From contig JACPNQ010000038.1 of the NCBI GenBank assembly GCA_016185425.1, positions 1 to 51,682 of the forward strand: DNA of 51,682 bases, read 5' to 3'. How positions within the stretch are numbered: position 1 is the stretch's first letter; each line of letters opens with the position of its first letter. The stretch comes from Acidobacteriota bacterium (lineage in GTDB: Bacteria > Acidobacteriota > Terriglobia > Bryobacterales > Bryobacteraceae). Made by a program: the position numbers and the translations under genes. The notes under the pieces were generated by a model. That model searched no databases, had not been told where the DNA came from, and saw only the letters and a list, made by a program, of their open reading frames with translations. Positions 25,627-34,130 of the stretch are shown here, one piece after another.

Positions 25627-27000
25627 TTACTGCAAGGTCTTCCGGATGATGCCGAGGTAGCGCTCGGCTTCCGCTTGTATCTTTGCCTTATCCAGCGTCA
25701 GCGGCTTGCGGTAGCGGACGACGACGCGGCCATTGACCACGACGTCGCTCACATCTGAGGCTTTCAGCGCGTAGACGAGTTGCGAATAGATGTTAAACAT
25801 CGGCCAGGCGTGCGGTCCATCCATGCGCACAACGATGATGTCGGCGCGCTTCCCGGCTTCCAGCGAGCCGATCTCCTTCTCCATTCCGAGCACGCGGGCG
25901 CCGCCGATGGTGGCCATCATGAAGGCCGTTTGGGCGGGGACCGATTCGGGATCCATGGTAGTCACTTTCTGTAACTTCGCCGCGAGGTCCATCTCCTCAA
26001 ATAAGTTGAAGTCGTTGTTCGATCCGGCGGGGCCATCCGGGCCGAGGCCGAGCGCGACACCCTCCTTCAGTAACTTCGGCAATGGCGCTACACCGCTCGA
26101 AAGCTTCATATTGCTCGACGGGCAATGCGCGACTCCAACCTGTTTCTGCGCGAGCGTCGCGATGTCGGCATCGTCAAGCCATACCCCGTGCGCGGCTACG
26201 GTACGGCCATCAAAGACGCCGAGCCTCGCAAGCGCCTGCACCGGCGTGAGACCGCGCTTCTGCTTGCTCTCATCGAATTCGCGCTTGGTCTCGGCGACAT
26301 GGATGACGAGCGGAACACTGTATTTATTGGCCAGCGCGCGCGCGGCACGCAGGGTCTCGTCGCTGTTGGTAAAGAGAGCGTGGGGGGCGACGGCGGGGGT
26401 GATCAGGCGATGGCCGGTGAACCGCTTCAGGAAAGCTTCGGTGCGCGCGAGGGCGAGTTCGGGGGTCTTCGCGTCGGGGACCGGGAAGCCGATGATCGTC
26501 TGGCCGAGAACGGCGCGCATTCCCGCGGCCGCGGTGGCTTCGGCGATCACTTCCTCGAAGTAATACATGTCGGTGTAAGTCGTCGTGCCGCCGAGTAACA
26601 TTTCGAGGACGGCGAGGTTCGTGCCGGCGCGGACGTAATCGGGATTCACGTTGCGGGCTTCGGCGGGGAAGATATATTTTTCCAGCCACTCCTGCAGGCG
26701 GAGATCATCGGCGATACCGCGAAGGAGGCTCATCGGCGCATGGGTGTGGGTGTTGATGAGGCCGGGGGTGATGAGCGCGTCGGGGCGGTCGATGCGCTGC
26801 TTGGCTTTGTATGCCTTGTCGATCTCCGCGCGGGTGCCGACGGCGACGATGCGCTCCCCCTTAACCGCAACGGCGCCGCCGGGGATTACGCGCCGCGCCG
26901 CGTCCATGGTGACGACGTGTTTTCCGGTGATGATGAGGTCGGCGGGCTCGGCGGCGAAGGCTGGAATTACCAGTAGAAGGCTAAGTAAGCAGCGAATCAT
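25627..27000 (-). CDS. Exported MtaD-like amidohydrolase (S-adenosylhomocysteine/5'-methylthioadenosine deaminase family)
   Basis: A 457-residue amidohydrolase. Zinc ligands lie in INTHTHAPMSLLRG near residue 64, HVAETKREFDES, AAHGVWLDDADI and the Asp in LGPDGPAGSNN; these phrases are those of MtaD/SsnA/guanine-deaminase relatives that deaminate adenine nucleosides or related compounds. The N-terminus MIRCLLSLLLVIPAFAAEP is a signal peptide, so the enzyme should act outside the cytoplasmic membrane, unlike MtaD. It is the last gene of the nucleoside operon and overlaps cdd by 20 bases, which supports a nucleoside or purine substrate. Which substrate it uses is not fixed by sequence. Confidence 0.85.
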   Translation of the reverse strand: MIRCLLSLLLVIPAFAAEPADLIITGKHVVTMDAARRVIPGGAVAVKGERIVAVGTRAEIDKAYKAKQRIDRPDALITPGLINTHTHAPMSLLRGIADDLRLQEWLEKYIFPAEARNVNPDYVRAGTNLAVLEMLLGGTTTYTDMYYFEEVIAEATAAAGMRAVLGQTIIGFPVPDAKTPELALARTEAFLKRFTGHRLITPAVAPHALFTNSDETLRAARALANKYSVPLVIHVAETKREFDESKQKRGLTPVQALARLGVFDGRTVAAHGVWLDDADIATLAQKQVGVAHCPSSNMKLSSGVAPLPKLLKEGVALGLGPDGPAGSNNDFNLFEEMDLAAKLQKVTTMDPESVPAQTAFMMATIGGARVLGMEKEIGSLEAGKRADIIVVRMDGPHAWPMFNIYSQLVYALKASDVSDVVVNGRVVVRYRKPLTLDKAKIQAEAERYLGIIRKTLQ

Positions 27001-27373
27001 CAAATGCCTCCGGAAGCAGATCGCGGGCCGTATATTCTTTCGTCATGCCCGCGAGGTTGACGAGAATGATCGGGATGTCGCCGCAAAACTCCCAGATAAT
27101 CTGGCGGCAGGCGCCGCAGGGAGGGGTAAGCCGGCCGGTGTCGGCACAGATGGCGATGCGGCGGAAGGTGCGGGGCTGTTCGCCATCGCTGATTGCTTTG
27201 ACGATCGCCACACGCTCGGCGCAGATCGTCAGGCCATAGGTTGCATTCTCGACGTTGCAACCGCTGATGATGCGGCCGTCGTCCGTTTCGAGAGCGGCGC
27301 CGACGCGGAAGTTCGAGTATTTGGCGTAGGCGTTTTCGCGTGCCTTTGTCGCCGCAATCAGAAGGGCGTCCAT
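26981..27373 (-). CDS. cdd: Cytidine deaminase
   Basis: A 130-residue homotetramer-type cytidine/deoxycytidine deaminase. Zinc and catalytic residues are in NVENATYGLTICAERVA (Cys and Glu) and PPCGACRQIIWEF (two Cys). NFRVGAALETDDG matches the substrate-binding start. It produces uridine or deoxyuridine for the phosphorylase of the same operon. It begins three bases after the purine nucleoside phosphorylase stop and overlaps the next gene by 20 bases. Confidence 0.96.
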   Translation of the reverse strand: MDALLIAATKARENAYAKYSNFRVGAALETDDGRIISGCNVENATYGLTICAERVAIVKAISDGEQPRTFRRIAICADTGRLTPPCGACRQIIWEFCGDIPIILVNLAGMTKEYTARDLLPEAFDDSLLT

Positions 27374-27376
27374 GTT

Positions 27377-28201
27377 TCAGCCTTTCAGTTGCGGTACTAC
27401 GGCATTCAGCAGCGCGGTGAAGCGGCTGCGAACCTGGCGGCCGGTTTCGAGCACCTCTTCGTGATCGATCTTTTGATCGAGCACGCCCGCGGCCATGTTC
27501 GTCACGCATGAGATGGCGAGCACCTTCATGCCCATGTGGTTGGCGACGATGACTTCGGGGACGGTGGACATGCCGACGAGGTCGGCGCCGATTGCGCGCA
27601 GGTAGCGGATTTCCGCGGGAGTCTCGTAGTTGGGCCCGGCAAGAGCGGCGTAGACGCCTTCGGGAAGCGGAAAGCCGAGTGTGGTTGCGGCTTCCTTGGC
27701 GATGTCTCGATAGCCGGCGGAATAGGCTTCCGACATATCCGGGAAGCGAGGCCCCCAGCCATCGTCATTTGGGCCGGTAAGCGGATTACTGCCTTGTAAG
27801 TTGATGTGGTCGCAGAGCGCTACGAGCGCGCCCTGGCTGTAACTCAGATTGATGCCGCCCGCGGCGTTGGTAATCACCACCGAGTGTGCGCCGAGCATTT
27901 TCATAACGCGCGTCGCGAATGTCGCCTGGAGAGGTGTATAGCCTTCGTAGAGATGTGCGCGCCCGGAGAGCACGATCACCGGCTGGTTGCCGATATGGCC
28001 GGCCACTAGTTTTCCCGCATGGCCGGCGGCGGTGGACGCGGGCCAATGCGGAATCTCCTCATAGGGAATCGTCACCGCGCCGTGAAGCTCCCCGGCGAAT
28101 CCGCCCAGCCCGCTGCCAAGCACGATCCCCACGGCAGGTGCCGCACCCAACTTCCCCTGCACGGCCGCCACGGCCATTTCCACCATCATCCGTTGGTTCA
28201 T
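27377..28201 (-). CDS. punA: Purine-nucleoside phosphorylase (trimeric type)
   Basis: A 274-residue enzyme that splits inosine and guanosine with phosphate to base and ribose-1-phosphate. GIVLGSGLGGFAGEL (phosphate site), LSGRAHLYEGYTPLQ, VITNAAGGINLSY and LAGPNYETPAEIRYL, VGMSTVPEVIVANH mark the trimeric PNP/MTA-phosphorylase superfamily; the ANHMGMKVLAISCVTNMAAG segment with Asn fits PNP rather than MTAP. The ATG overlaps the transporter stop by four bases, so translation is probably coupled. Product of the adenosine deaminase at the left end of the window (inosine) would be a substrate. Confidence 0.95.
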   Translation of the reverse strand: MNQRMMVEMAVAAVQGKLGAAPAVGIVLGSGLGGFAGELHGAVTIPYEEIPHWPASTAAGHAGKLVAGHIGNQPVIVLSGRAHLYEGYTPLQATFATRVMKMLGAHSVVITNAAGGINLSYSQGALVALCDHINLQGSNPLTGPNDDGWGPRFPDMSEAYSAGYRDIAKEAATTLGFPLPEGVYAALAGPNYETPAEIRYLRAIGADLVGMSTVPEVIVANHMGMKVLAISCVTNMAAGVLDQKIDHEEVLETGRQVRSRFTALLNAVVPQLKG

Positions 28202-29415
28202 AGCAAGAGCCCTGCAATACAGGCTGACATGAAATTGGCGAGTGTTCCAGCGGCGACGGCGCGTAGGCCCAGCCGCGCGAGGTCGGACTTCCTGGACGGC
28301 ACCAGCGCGCCGATTCCTCCCACTTGAATGGCGATCGACGAGAGGTTGGCGAATCCGCACAAGGCGAATGTGGCGATGACGAACGATTTGTGGTCGAGCT
28401 GGTCCTTCACCGGTCCCAGATTGAGAAACGCGACAAACTCATTCAGAACCAGCCGCGTGCCGAGTAAGTTGCCGACGATAGGCGCGTCCTTCCACGATAC
28501 TCCCAGCAGCCAGGCGATCGGCGCAAATACGAATCCGAATAACTTCTGGAGGGAATCCGGCACAAATCCCGCCCATGTATGCACCCACCCGAGCACCCCG
28601 TTCACCATCGCAATCAGAGCCAGGAAGGCGATCAGCATCCCGCCGATATTCAGCGCCAACTGCAGTCCGTCGCCCGCTCCTCGCGCCGCGGCGTCAATCA
28701 CGTTCACGCCCGGCCTTTCGATTTCGATCTTCACATCGCCCGCCGTTTCCGGTTCTTCGGTTTCAGGGATGAACATCTTGGAGAGCATGATGGTGGCGGG
28801 CGCCGTCATGATCACGGCCGTCAATAGATGCGAGATCTCGACACCGGCGATCTTCACGTACGCCGCCATCACCGCGCCGGAGACGTGGGCCATGCCGCTG
28901 GTCATGATGGTGAAAAGCTCGGAGCGCGTTAACCCTGCCAAAAACGGGCGAATCGTGAGCGGCGCCTCCGTTTGGCCCATGAAGATACTCGCCGCCACGC
29001 AGGTGGATTCGGCGCCGCTGGCGCCCATGATCCGGCGCATGGCAATGGCCATCCCTTTGATGACGATCTGCATCACGCCGAAGTAGTAGAGAACAGCGAA
29101 GAGAGCGGCGATAAAGATGACGATCGGCAGTACCTGGAACGCGAAGATCACGCCGTACGGCCCTGCCTTTGTGCCCAACGGCCCGAACAGGAATTTACTG
29201 CCCTCCTCGGCGTATTCGAGCAGTGCGTTCACGGCGACGCTGGCCGATTGAAAGAGGTACCCGGCGCTCGTTTTCAGCACTAGGAACGCCAGTGCGAACT
29301 GCGAGCCGAGTCCCCATAGGAGCAGGCGCGGCTGTATTTTCCGCCGGTCCGACGAGAATAAGTACGCCGCCGCCAGGATTGCGGCAAGACCCAATAGACC
29401 GGTGAACCGCTCCAT
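28198..29415 (-). CDS. nupC: Concentrative nucleoside transporter (NupC/CNT family)
   Basis: A 405-residue inner-membrane protein of eight or more hydrophobic segments. Signature pieces are PLTIRPFLAGLTRSELFTIM, HVSGAVMAAYVKIAG, LLTAVIMTAPATIMLSKM, LLGTRLVLNEFVAFLNL and FALCGFANLSSIAIQVGGIG, the conserved core of CNT transporters that import nucleosides with H+ or Na+. The ATG at 29415 has an excellent AAGGAGG five bases upstream, so it may be translated strongly. It sits between the two phosphorylases, 33 bases after the first, in a salvage operon. Confidence 0.96.
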   Translation of the reverse strand: MERFTGLLGLAAILAAAYLFSSDRRKIQPRLLLWGLGSQFALAFLVLKTSAGYLFQSASVAVNALLEYAEEGSKFLFGPLGTKAGPYGVIFAFQVLPIVIFIAALFAVLYYFGVMQIVIKGMAIAMRRIMGASGAESTCVAASIFMGQTEAPLTIRPFLAGLTRSELFTIMTSGMAHVSGAVMAAYVKIAGVEISHLLTAVIMTAPATIMLSKMFIPETEEPETAGDVKIEIERPGVNVIDAAARGAGDGLQLALNIGGMLIAFLALIAMVNGVLGWVHTWAGFVPDSLQKLFGFVFAPIAWLLGVSWKDAPIVGNLLGTRLVLNEFVAFLNLGPVKDQLDHKSFVIATFALCGFANLSSIAIQVGGIGALVPSRKSDLARLGLRAVAAGTLANFMSACIAGLLL

Positions 29416-29448
29416 GCGGGCCTCCTTAGTGAGAGTGGGAGCTGCTGA

Positions 29449-30753
29449 CTAACTGACCACTTCGAGGATCAACTCACGATCCTCCGGCGCGGCGGCAGAG
29501 ATTCGGAACGCATCTTCCACCAGTTCCGCCGCCTCCTCAACGTTCGCGTCGTCGCGATAATACAGGCGGCACAGCACCGAGTTGCCATCCACTTTGGCGC
29601 CCATTTTCACGTCGAGAATGACGCCCACGGCCGGGTCAATGGCGTCTTCCTTCGTCGCGCGGCCCGCGCCGATCAGCGTCGCCGCCTGGCCAATCAACTG
29701 GGCGTCGATTCCGGCGACATATCCGCCGCGAGGCGTCACGATTTCGCGCATCCCGGTGGCGTTCGGCAGTAAGTCGAAACGGTCCAGCACCTGCGGGTTG
29801 CCGCCTTGCGCCGCGATCACTTCCTTCAGTTTCTTAAAGCCCGAGCCATCCAGTAACTTAGTTTGTGCCAGTTCACGTGCTTCCTCAAGCGTGGCGGTTA
29901 TTTTGCCGACATAGATCATGCGCGCCGCGAGCTCAAGCGACAGCCGGGTAAGATCTACCGGACCGCCGTTCTGGAGCGTCTGCGAGACCTCCATGATTTC
30001 AAGCGCATTGCCGATGGCGTAGCCGAGCGGCTGGTTCATGTCTGTGAGCAGCGCGACGACGCGCTTGTTGTTCCGGCGGCCGATGGCGACCATCAACTGC
30101 GCCAGTTCGCGCGCATGAATCTGGCGCTTAATGAATGCGCCGGACCCCACCTTCACATCGAGCACCAGGGCGTCGATGCCCTCGGCCAGCTTTTTCGACA
30201 TGATGGAGGAGGCGATCAACGGCACGCTTTCCACTGTTCCGGAAGCGTCACGCAGCGCGTAAATCAAACCATCCGTGGGAGTTATCTGTGCGGACTGGCC
30301 CGCGAACGCGAGGCCGATTTTCGCGACCTGTGCCTTGATCTCGTCCACTGTCAGATTCGTGCGGAAACCGGGAATCGCTTCCAGTTTGTCCAGCGTTCCA
30401 CCGGTGAATCCCAGCGCCCGCCCGCTGATCATCGGAATTTTCGCGCCCGCGGCGGCTGCGATAGGTGCGGAAATCAGGCTGGTTTTGTCGCCCACGCCGC
30501 CCGTCGAGTGCTTGTCCACCTTCAGCCCGGGGATTTCGGAAAGGTCCAGAGTTTCGCCGCTCCGGAGCATCAACTCCGTCATCGTGCCGACTTCCTTGTC
30601 GGTCATGCCAGAATAGAACGTCGCCATCAGGAACGAGGCCATCTGGTAATCCGGAATCTCGCCGCGAGTATACCCATCCACTAGAAAAGAAAGCTCTTCC
30701 GGGCTAAGTTCCTCGCCATCCCGCTTCCGGGTGATCAAGTCGACGGTACGCAT
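29449..30753 (-). CDS. pdp: Pyrimidine-nucleoside (thymidine) phosphorylase
   Basis: A 434-residue homodimeric enzyme that phosphorolyses thymidine, uridine and deoxyuridine. The front MRTVDLITRKRDGEELS, the signature KHSTGGVGDKTSL near residue 82, SGRALGFTGGTLDKLE, SAQITPTDGLIYALRD and LVLDVKVGSGAFIK are all canonical. Whether it prefers thymidine (deoA) or uridine as well (pdp) cannot be read with certainty; length fits both. It is the first gene of the operon. GGAG lies eight bases before the ATG at 30753; an upstream in-frame start is not needed. Confidence 0.95.
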   Translation of the reverse strand: MRTVDLITRKRDGEELSPEELSFLVDGYTRGEIPDYQMASFLMATFYSGMTDKEVGTMTELMLRSGETLDLSEIPGLKVDKHSTGGVGDKTSLISAPIAAAAGAKIPMISGRALGFTGGTLDKLEAIPGFRTNLTVDEIKAQVAKIGLAFAGQSAQITPTDGLIYALRDASGTVESVPLIASSIMSKKLAEGIDALVLDVKVGSGAFIKRQIHARELAQLMVAIGRRNNKRVVALLTDMNQPLGYAIGNALEIMEVSQTLQNGGPVDLTRLSLELAARMIYVGKITATLEEARELAQTKLLDGSGFKKLKEVIAAQGGNPQVLDRFDLLPNATGMREIVTPRGGYVAGIDAQLIGQAATLIGAGRATKEDAIDPAVGVILDVKMGAKVDGNSVLCRLYYRDDANVEEAAELVEDAFRISAAAPEDRELILEVVS

Positions 30754-30871
30754 ATAAGTTTCTCCAGCGTACCATGCCAATTCATTGAAAGGAAACCGCG
30801 AAGGCAGCTTTCTCGCGCACGCACACCTCTCCCGCGCCCTCCCTTCCTATGGTTCCCGATGGCCGGGGGGC

Positions 30872-31690
30872 TTATTGGCTTACCTGGATTTGCGGCAACG
30901 GATAGCGGAACCTTCCAGCAAATACTTCGCTGAAAATCTGCAGCATCTCCTCATGAATCGAGCCATTGTCGGCCAGAACATGCTTCCCGCGGAGGTGCCG
31001 GGGAGCCCCGTGCATATCCGCACAGCGCCCCCCGGCCTCCTCCACCAGAAGTATTCCGGCGGCCATGTCCCACGGATTCAGCCCGAATTCCCAGAATCCG
31101 TCCAGCCGTCCGCAGGCAACATAGGCTAAATCCAACGCGGCCGACCCGGCACGGCGCACGCCGTGACTGATCATAGCCAGTTGGTAGTAGAAGTGAATGT
31201 TGATGTTTTCGTGACGTTTGCGGCTCGGGAAACCCGTCGCCACAAGACTATCGGCCACTCCGGTGGCTTTCGACACGTGGATCCGCCGCCCGTTCAAATA
31301 AGCGCCGCCGCCCCTTTCGGCGGCGAACATCTCGTTCCGTGTCGGGTCGAAGATCACGCCCGCTATCAATTCGCCGGCCTTTTCGACGGCCATCGTTACA
31401 TTGTAGGCCGGAAATCCGTGCGCGAAATTCGTCGTGCCGTCCACCGGATCCACATACCAGCAGTACTCGCTCTGGCGGTCCCGCTGGCCACCCTCTTCGC
31501 CGACAATGGTATGTCCCGGAAAGTGGCTCTGCAAGCGCTCGACAATCAGCGCTTCCGACGCGCGGTCGGCGGCGGTGACCAAGTCGAATTCCCCCTTCAA
31601 TTCGAAGGGAATTCGCCGCTCGGCCATGTTGGAGACAAGTGCTCCCGCTTCACGGGCGATCTCCATTGCCGTTTCCAGGAAAGGTGCCAT
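30872..31690 (-). CDS. suhB: Inositol-1-monophosphatase family protein
   Basis: A 272-residue Mg2+-dependent phosphatase. Metal ligands appear in IVGEEGG (Glu), YVDPVDGTTNFAHGFP (two Asp) and NPWDMAAGILLVEEAGG (Asp). Substrates in the family include inositol-1-phosphate, histidinol phosphate and FBP, and E. coli SuhB also acts in rRNA transcription antitermination. Here it follows an Hfq-like gene by four bases, in an operon that also carries molybdopterin and VWA genes, so its exact substrate is unclear. The ATG at 31690 matches family N-termini; a longer form would overlap the Hfq-like gene. Confidence 0.92.
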   Translation of the reverse strand: MAPFLETAMEIAREAGALVSNMAERRIPFELKGEFDLVTAADRASEALIVERLQSHFPGHTIVGEEGGQRDRQSEYCWYVDPVDGTTNFAHGFPAYNVTMAVEKAGELIAGVIFDPTRNEMFAAERGGGAYLNGRRIHVSKATGVADSLVATGFPSRKRHENINIHFYYQLAMISHGVRRAGSAALDLAYVACGRLDGFWEFGLNPWDMAAGILLVEEAGGRCADMHGAPRHLRGKHVLADNGSIHEEMLQIFSEVFAGRFRYPLPQIQVSQ

Positions 31691-31694
31691 TGGA

Positions 31695-31931
31695 TCAGAC
31701 TTCGTAGACGTATTTGATGTCGTGTTTAAAGAGGAATAAGTTCGGCTGGCCGATTCGAGTAATCCGGACAAACGAGGCGTCGAAGTACTCCACCGTTCCC
31801 GTATGTTCCTGGTTGTCCATCAAACGGACGCGTACCTTCTGCTGCCGCGTCACCAGATCTTTCCAATACTCCACTTCGCGGAGCGTCGTCTCGGGTGCCT
31901 TCTTTTTCGAACTTGCGCCTTTGGATGCCAT
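31695..31931 (-). CDS. Atypical Hfq-like Sm-fold RNA-binding protein
   Basis: A 78-residue protein. After a basic, disordered start (MASKGASSKKKAPET) comes an Sm-like domain: Sm1 KVRVRLMDNQEHTGTVEYFD and Sm2 NLFLFKHDIKYVYE, where Lys69-His70 matches the YKH of Hfq. By an ungapped hand alignment the proximal-face Gln8-Asp9 pair and the rim arginines of E. coli Hfq are not kept, though Tyr22 may replace Phe11. It should form a hexameric ring that binds RNA, but the faces may differ from the enterobacterial protein. It lies 11 bases after the VWA gene and four bases before suhB. Confidence 0.75.
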   Translation of the reverse strand: MASKGASSKKKAPETTLREVEYWKDLVTRQQKVRVRLMDNQEHTGTVEYFDASFVRITRIGQPNLFLFKHDIKYVYEV

Positions 31932-31942
31932 CCCGGGGGCCG

Positions 31943-32845
31943 TTATGGAACGGAATCTCCATAATAGCCAGTCCGCGTTTGCACGCGCAATCCCGCGGCT
32001 TTCGTCTCCACCTTCACGGTGTGATAACGGTTGCGTGTCAGCGGCACGTCTTTCGGATAATAAGCCAATAAATACTGGGTCCGGAGATCCGTGAGGATCG
32101 AATCGAACGCCTTGTCGAGCGCCGCTCCCACGGACGGATAGAACACCTTGCCGCCCGTCCCGTTGGAGAACTGCACCAGCGCGTGCTCCCCGCCGATGTT
32201 TCGCCCGGCGTCGTTCTCGATCGGCACCACAACCATCGCGTAGATCACGGTATCGTTGCGATGCGCGCCTTCGAGGGCCGCGTGAAAGGACGAGACCGAC
32301 GTGGTGTCGCCGCCATCGGTGATGACGATCATCACGCGCCGTCCGTCGCGCCGCCCTAACTCGCCGGCGCCCAAAACAATTGCATCGTAGAGCGAGGTGC
32401 CGGCCTCCGCTTTCAACCCCTTCATCGCATCATCCAGCCGTTTAACGCGCCGTGTAAATTCCGTGCGCCGAGCCACGTCGTGGTTGAACGTAAAGAGCGC
32501 GGCTTTATCGCGTTCGTTCCCGGAGCCGAACAGCGTCTTTGAAAAGCGCTGCAGGGATTCCACTTCGTATTTCAAATCCTTCGCCGTGGAGCCGCTGATG
32601 TCCAACATGATCGCCACCGACAGCGGTTGCTCCGTCTGCCGTTCGAAGATCGCCACCTCCTGCGGAGCGCCATTATCGCTGATACGGAAGTCCTCTTTCG
32701 CCAATCCACCCACCAGACCGCCGTTCGCGTCTTTCACGGTCGCCAGAAGCCTTACCAGTTTTACTTCGGTGCGAAACACCGGTTGCTGCTGCGCCCATAC
32801 GGCCAGGCCGCTCGTGGCGAAAAATGTACGCCGCGTACAACTCAT
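31943..32845 (-). CDS. VWFA-related acidobacterial-type exported protein
   Basis: A 300-residue protein with a signal that includes twin arginines (CTRRTFFATSGLAVWAQQ). It has the opening VFRTEVKLVRLLATVKDANG and DFRISDNGAPQEVAIFE typical of the VWFA-related acidobacterial family, then a von Willebrand A domain with MIDAS DISGS near residue 94 and TDGGDT near 194, and ends QYLLAYYPKDVP and LRVQTRTGYYGD. These proteins are exported and may bind proteins or polysaccharide through a metal ion; no partner is known. The gene overlaps the molybdopterin synthase fusion upstream by four bases, so the two are coupled. Confidence 0.9.
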   Translation of the reverse strand: MSCTRRTFFATSGLAVWAQQQPVFRTEVKLVRLLATVKDANGGLVGGLAKEDFRISDNGAPQEVAIFERQTEQPLSVAIMLDISGSTAKDLKYEVESLQRFSKTLFGSGNERDKAALFTFNHDVARRTEFTRRVKRLDDAMKGLKAEAGTSLYDAIVLGAGELGRRDGRRVMIVITDGGDTTSVSSFHAALEGAHRNDTVIYAMVVVPIENDAGRNIGGEHALVQFSNGTGGKVFYPSVGAALDKAFDSILTDLRTQYLLAYYPKDVPLTRNRYHTVKVETKAAGLRVQTRTGYYGDSVP

Positions 32846-33561
32846 AGCGTCGTCAACCGTTCGTCCCACTCCCCTTCCACCCACACTTCTCCATCGGCAA
32901 AGTACTCTTTTTTCCAGATGGGCACCAATTTTTTTAACTTGTTGATCCCTTCGAGCGCCGCATCGAAAGCCGGCTTGCGATGCGGAGAAAACGCGATGAC
33001 CGCCACGCTCGTCTCGCCGATCTCCATACGGCCCAGGCGATGCAGCATCGCGATCCGGCTGATGGGGTGCGCGGCGGTGATCTCGTCGCCTATTTGAGCC
33101 ATCATTTTGATGGCCATCGCCTCGTAGCACTCGTACTCGAGGTACCGCGTGGGCCGGCCCTTGGTGTTGTTACGGACAACACCTTCGAAATTAACGAACG
33201 CGCCGTCGGCTCCCTGCAAAAGGTCGCGCGCGACGGCCGGCGCGTCGATCGGCTGCCGCGTCAGTCCGTAAAAATTGCCCTTTTCCGTCGAAGTGATCTC
33301 GTGAATCCAGCGTCCCGATCCGCCGCTCACCGGCGGCAGCAGTGCGATTTCGTCTCCATCGGCCAAGAGAACTCCGGGATCGGCAAACTCCTGATTTCGA
33401 GCCACGGTTACACTCCGCCGGGCCGCTTCCAGAGCCGGAAACTGTGCTGCAAAATAGTCGAAAAGCCCGGCCGCGGTTATGCCATCCGGAAGATCCAGCT
33501 CACACTCCCGCTGGCCGGTAAAATCCCGCAAGACACCGAAAAAAAGGACGCGAATTCGCAC
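32842..33561 (-). CDS. moaX: Molybdopterin synthase, MoaD-MoaE fusion
   Basis: A 239-residue fusion. Residues 1-82 are MoaD-like (IRVLFFGVLRDFTGQ, DEIALLPPVSGG) and end in the Gly-Gly that in free MoaD must be C-terminal to carry the thiocarboxylate. Residues about 84-239 are MoaE-like (GAFVNFEGVVRNNTKGR, YLEYECYEAMA, HRLGRMEIGETSVAV, HRKPAF, PIWKKEYFADGEVW). MoaX of Mycobacterium tuberculosis has the same layout and needs cleavage after Gly-Gly; the same would be expected here. GTG start at 33561. Other molybdopterin genes are not in the window. Confidence 0.92.
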   Translation of the reverse strand: MRIRVLFFGVLRDFTGQRECELDLPDGITAAGLFDYFAAQFPALEAARRSVTVARNQEFADPGVLLADGDEIALLPPVSGGSGRWIHEITSTEKGNFYGLTRQPIDAPAVARDLLQGADGAFVNFEGVVRNNTKGRPTRYLEYECYEAMAIKMMAQIGDEITAAHPISRIAMLHRLGRMEIGETSVAVIAFSPHRKPAFDAALEGINKLKKLVPIWKKEYFADGEVWVEGEWDERLTTL

Positions 33562-33647
33562 AGTGCCATCGTAACAGACTGATTTCGCGCCGCTTCGGTT
33601 CCAACTATTGGTTCCGCTACAGCTATCACTGCATCTAAAGGAATGTC

Positions 33648-34121
33648 ATGAATCCTACACGCAACAACATCCCCGCTTCGGTGCGGGAACAGATCATCCC
33701 GTTGCTCAACGCCCGCCTGGCGGACGCTACCGACCTGAAAAGCCAGGTTAAACAGGCGCACTGGAATCTGAAAGGCGCCCAGTTCCTACAGCTCCACGAA
33801 CTATTCGACGCCATTGCGGGCCGGCTCGATGAGCAAATTGACGACATCGCCGAACGGGCCGTGCAACTCGGCGGCACCGCCCTCGGCACGATTCGTCTGG
33901 CCGCCGCCCATTCGTCGTTATCTGAGTATCCGGCGGACCTCAAGGACGGGCTTGCGCACGCCGCCGCTATTGCCGATCGCCTGGCCGCGTATGGCGCCGC
34001 GCTCCGGAAGGCGATCGACGATACGGCCGCGCTGGGCGACGCCGATACCTCCGACATGTTCACCGGCTTCAGCCGCGAAGCGGACAAGGACCTCTGGCTC
34101 GTCGAAGCGCACCTGCAATAA
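33648..34121 (+). CDS. dps: Dps-family DNA-protection ferritin
   Basis: A 157-residue mini-ferritin. The dinuclear ferroxidase ligands are visible in QAHWNLKGAQFLQLHELFDA and AGRLDEQIDDIAERAVQLGG, the normal Dps pattern. It forms dodecamers that store iron and use peroxide, and may bind DNA; the N-terminus (NPTRNNIPASVREQ) is short, with few basic residues. AAAGGA sits seven bases before the ATG. The thioesterase gene starts nine bases after its stop, followed by two more genes in the same direction. Confidence 0.95.
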   Translation: MNPTRNNIPASVREQIIPLLNARLADATDLKSQVKQAHWNLKGAQFLQLHELFDAIAGRLDEQIDDIAERAVQLGGTALGTIRLAAAHSSLSEYPADLKDGLAHAAAIADRLAAYGAALRKAIDDTAALGDADTSDMFTGFSREADKDLWLVEAHLQ

Positions 34122-34130
34122 TTGGCAACT

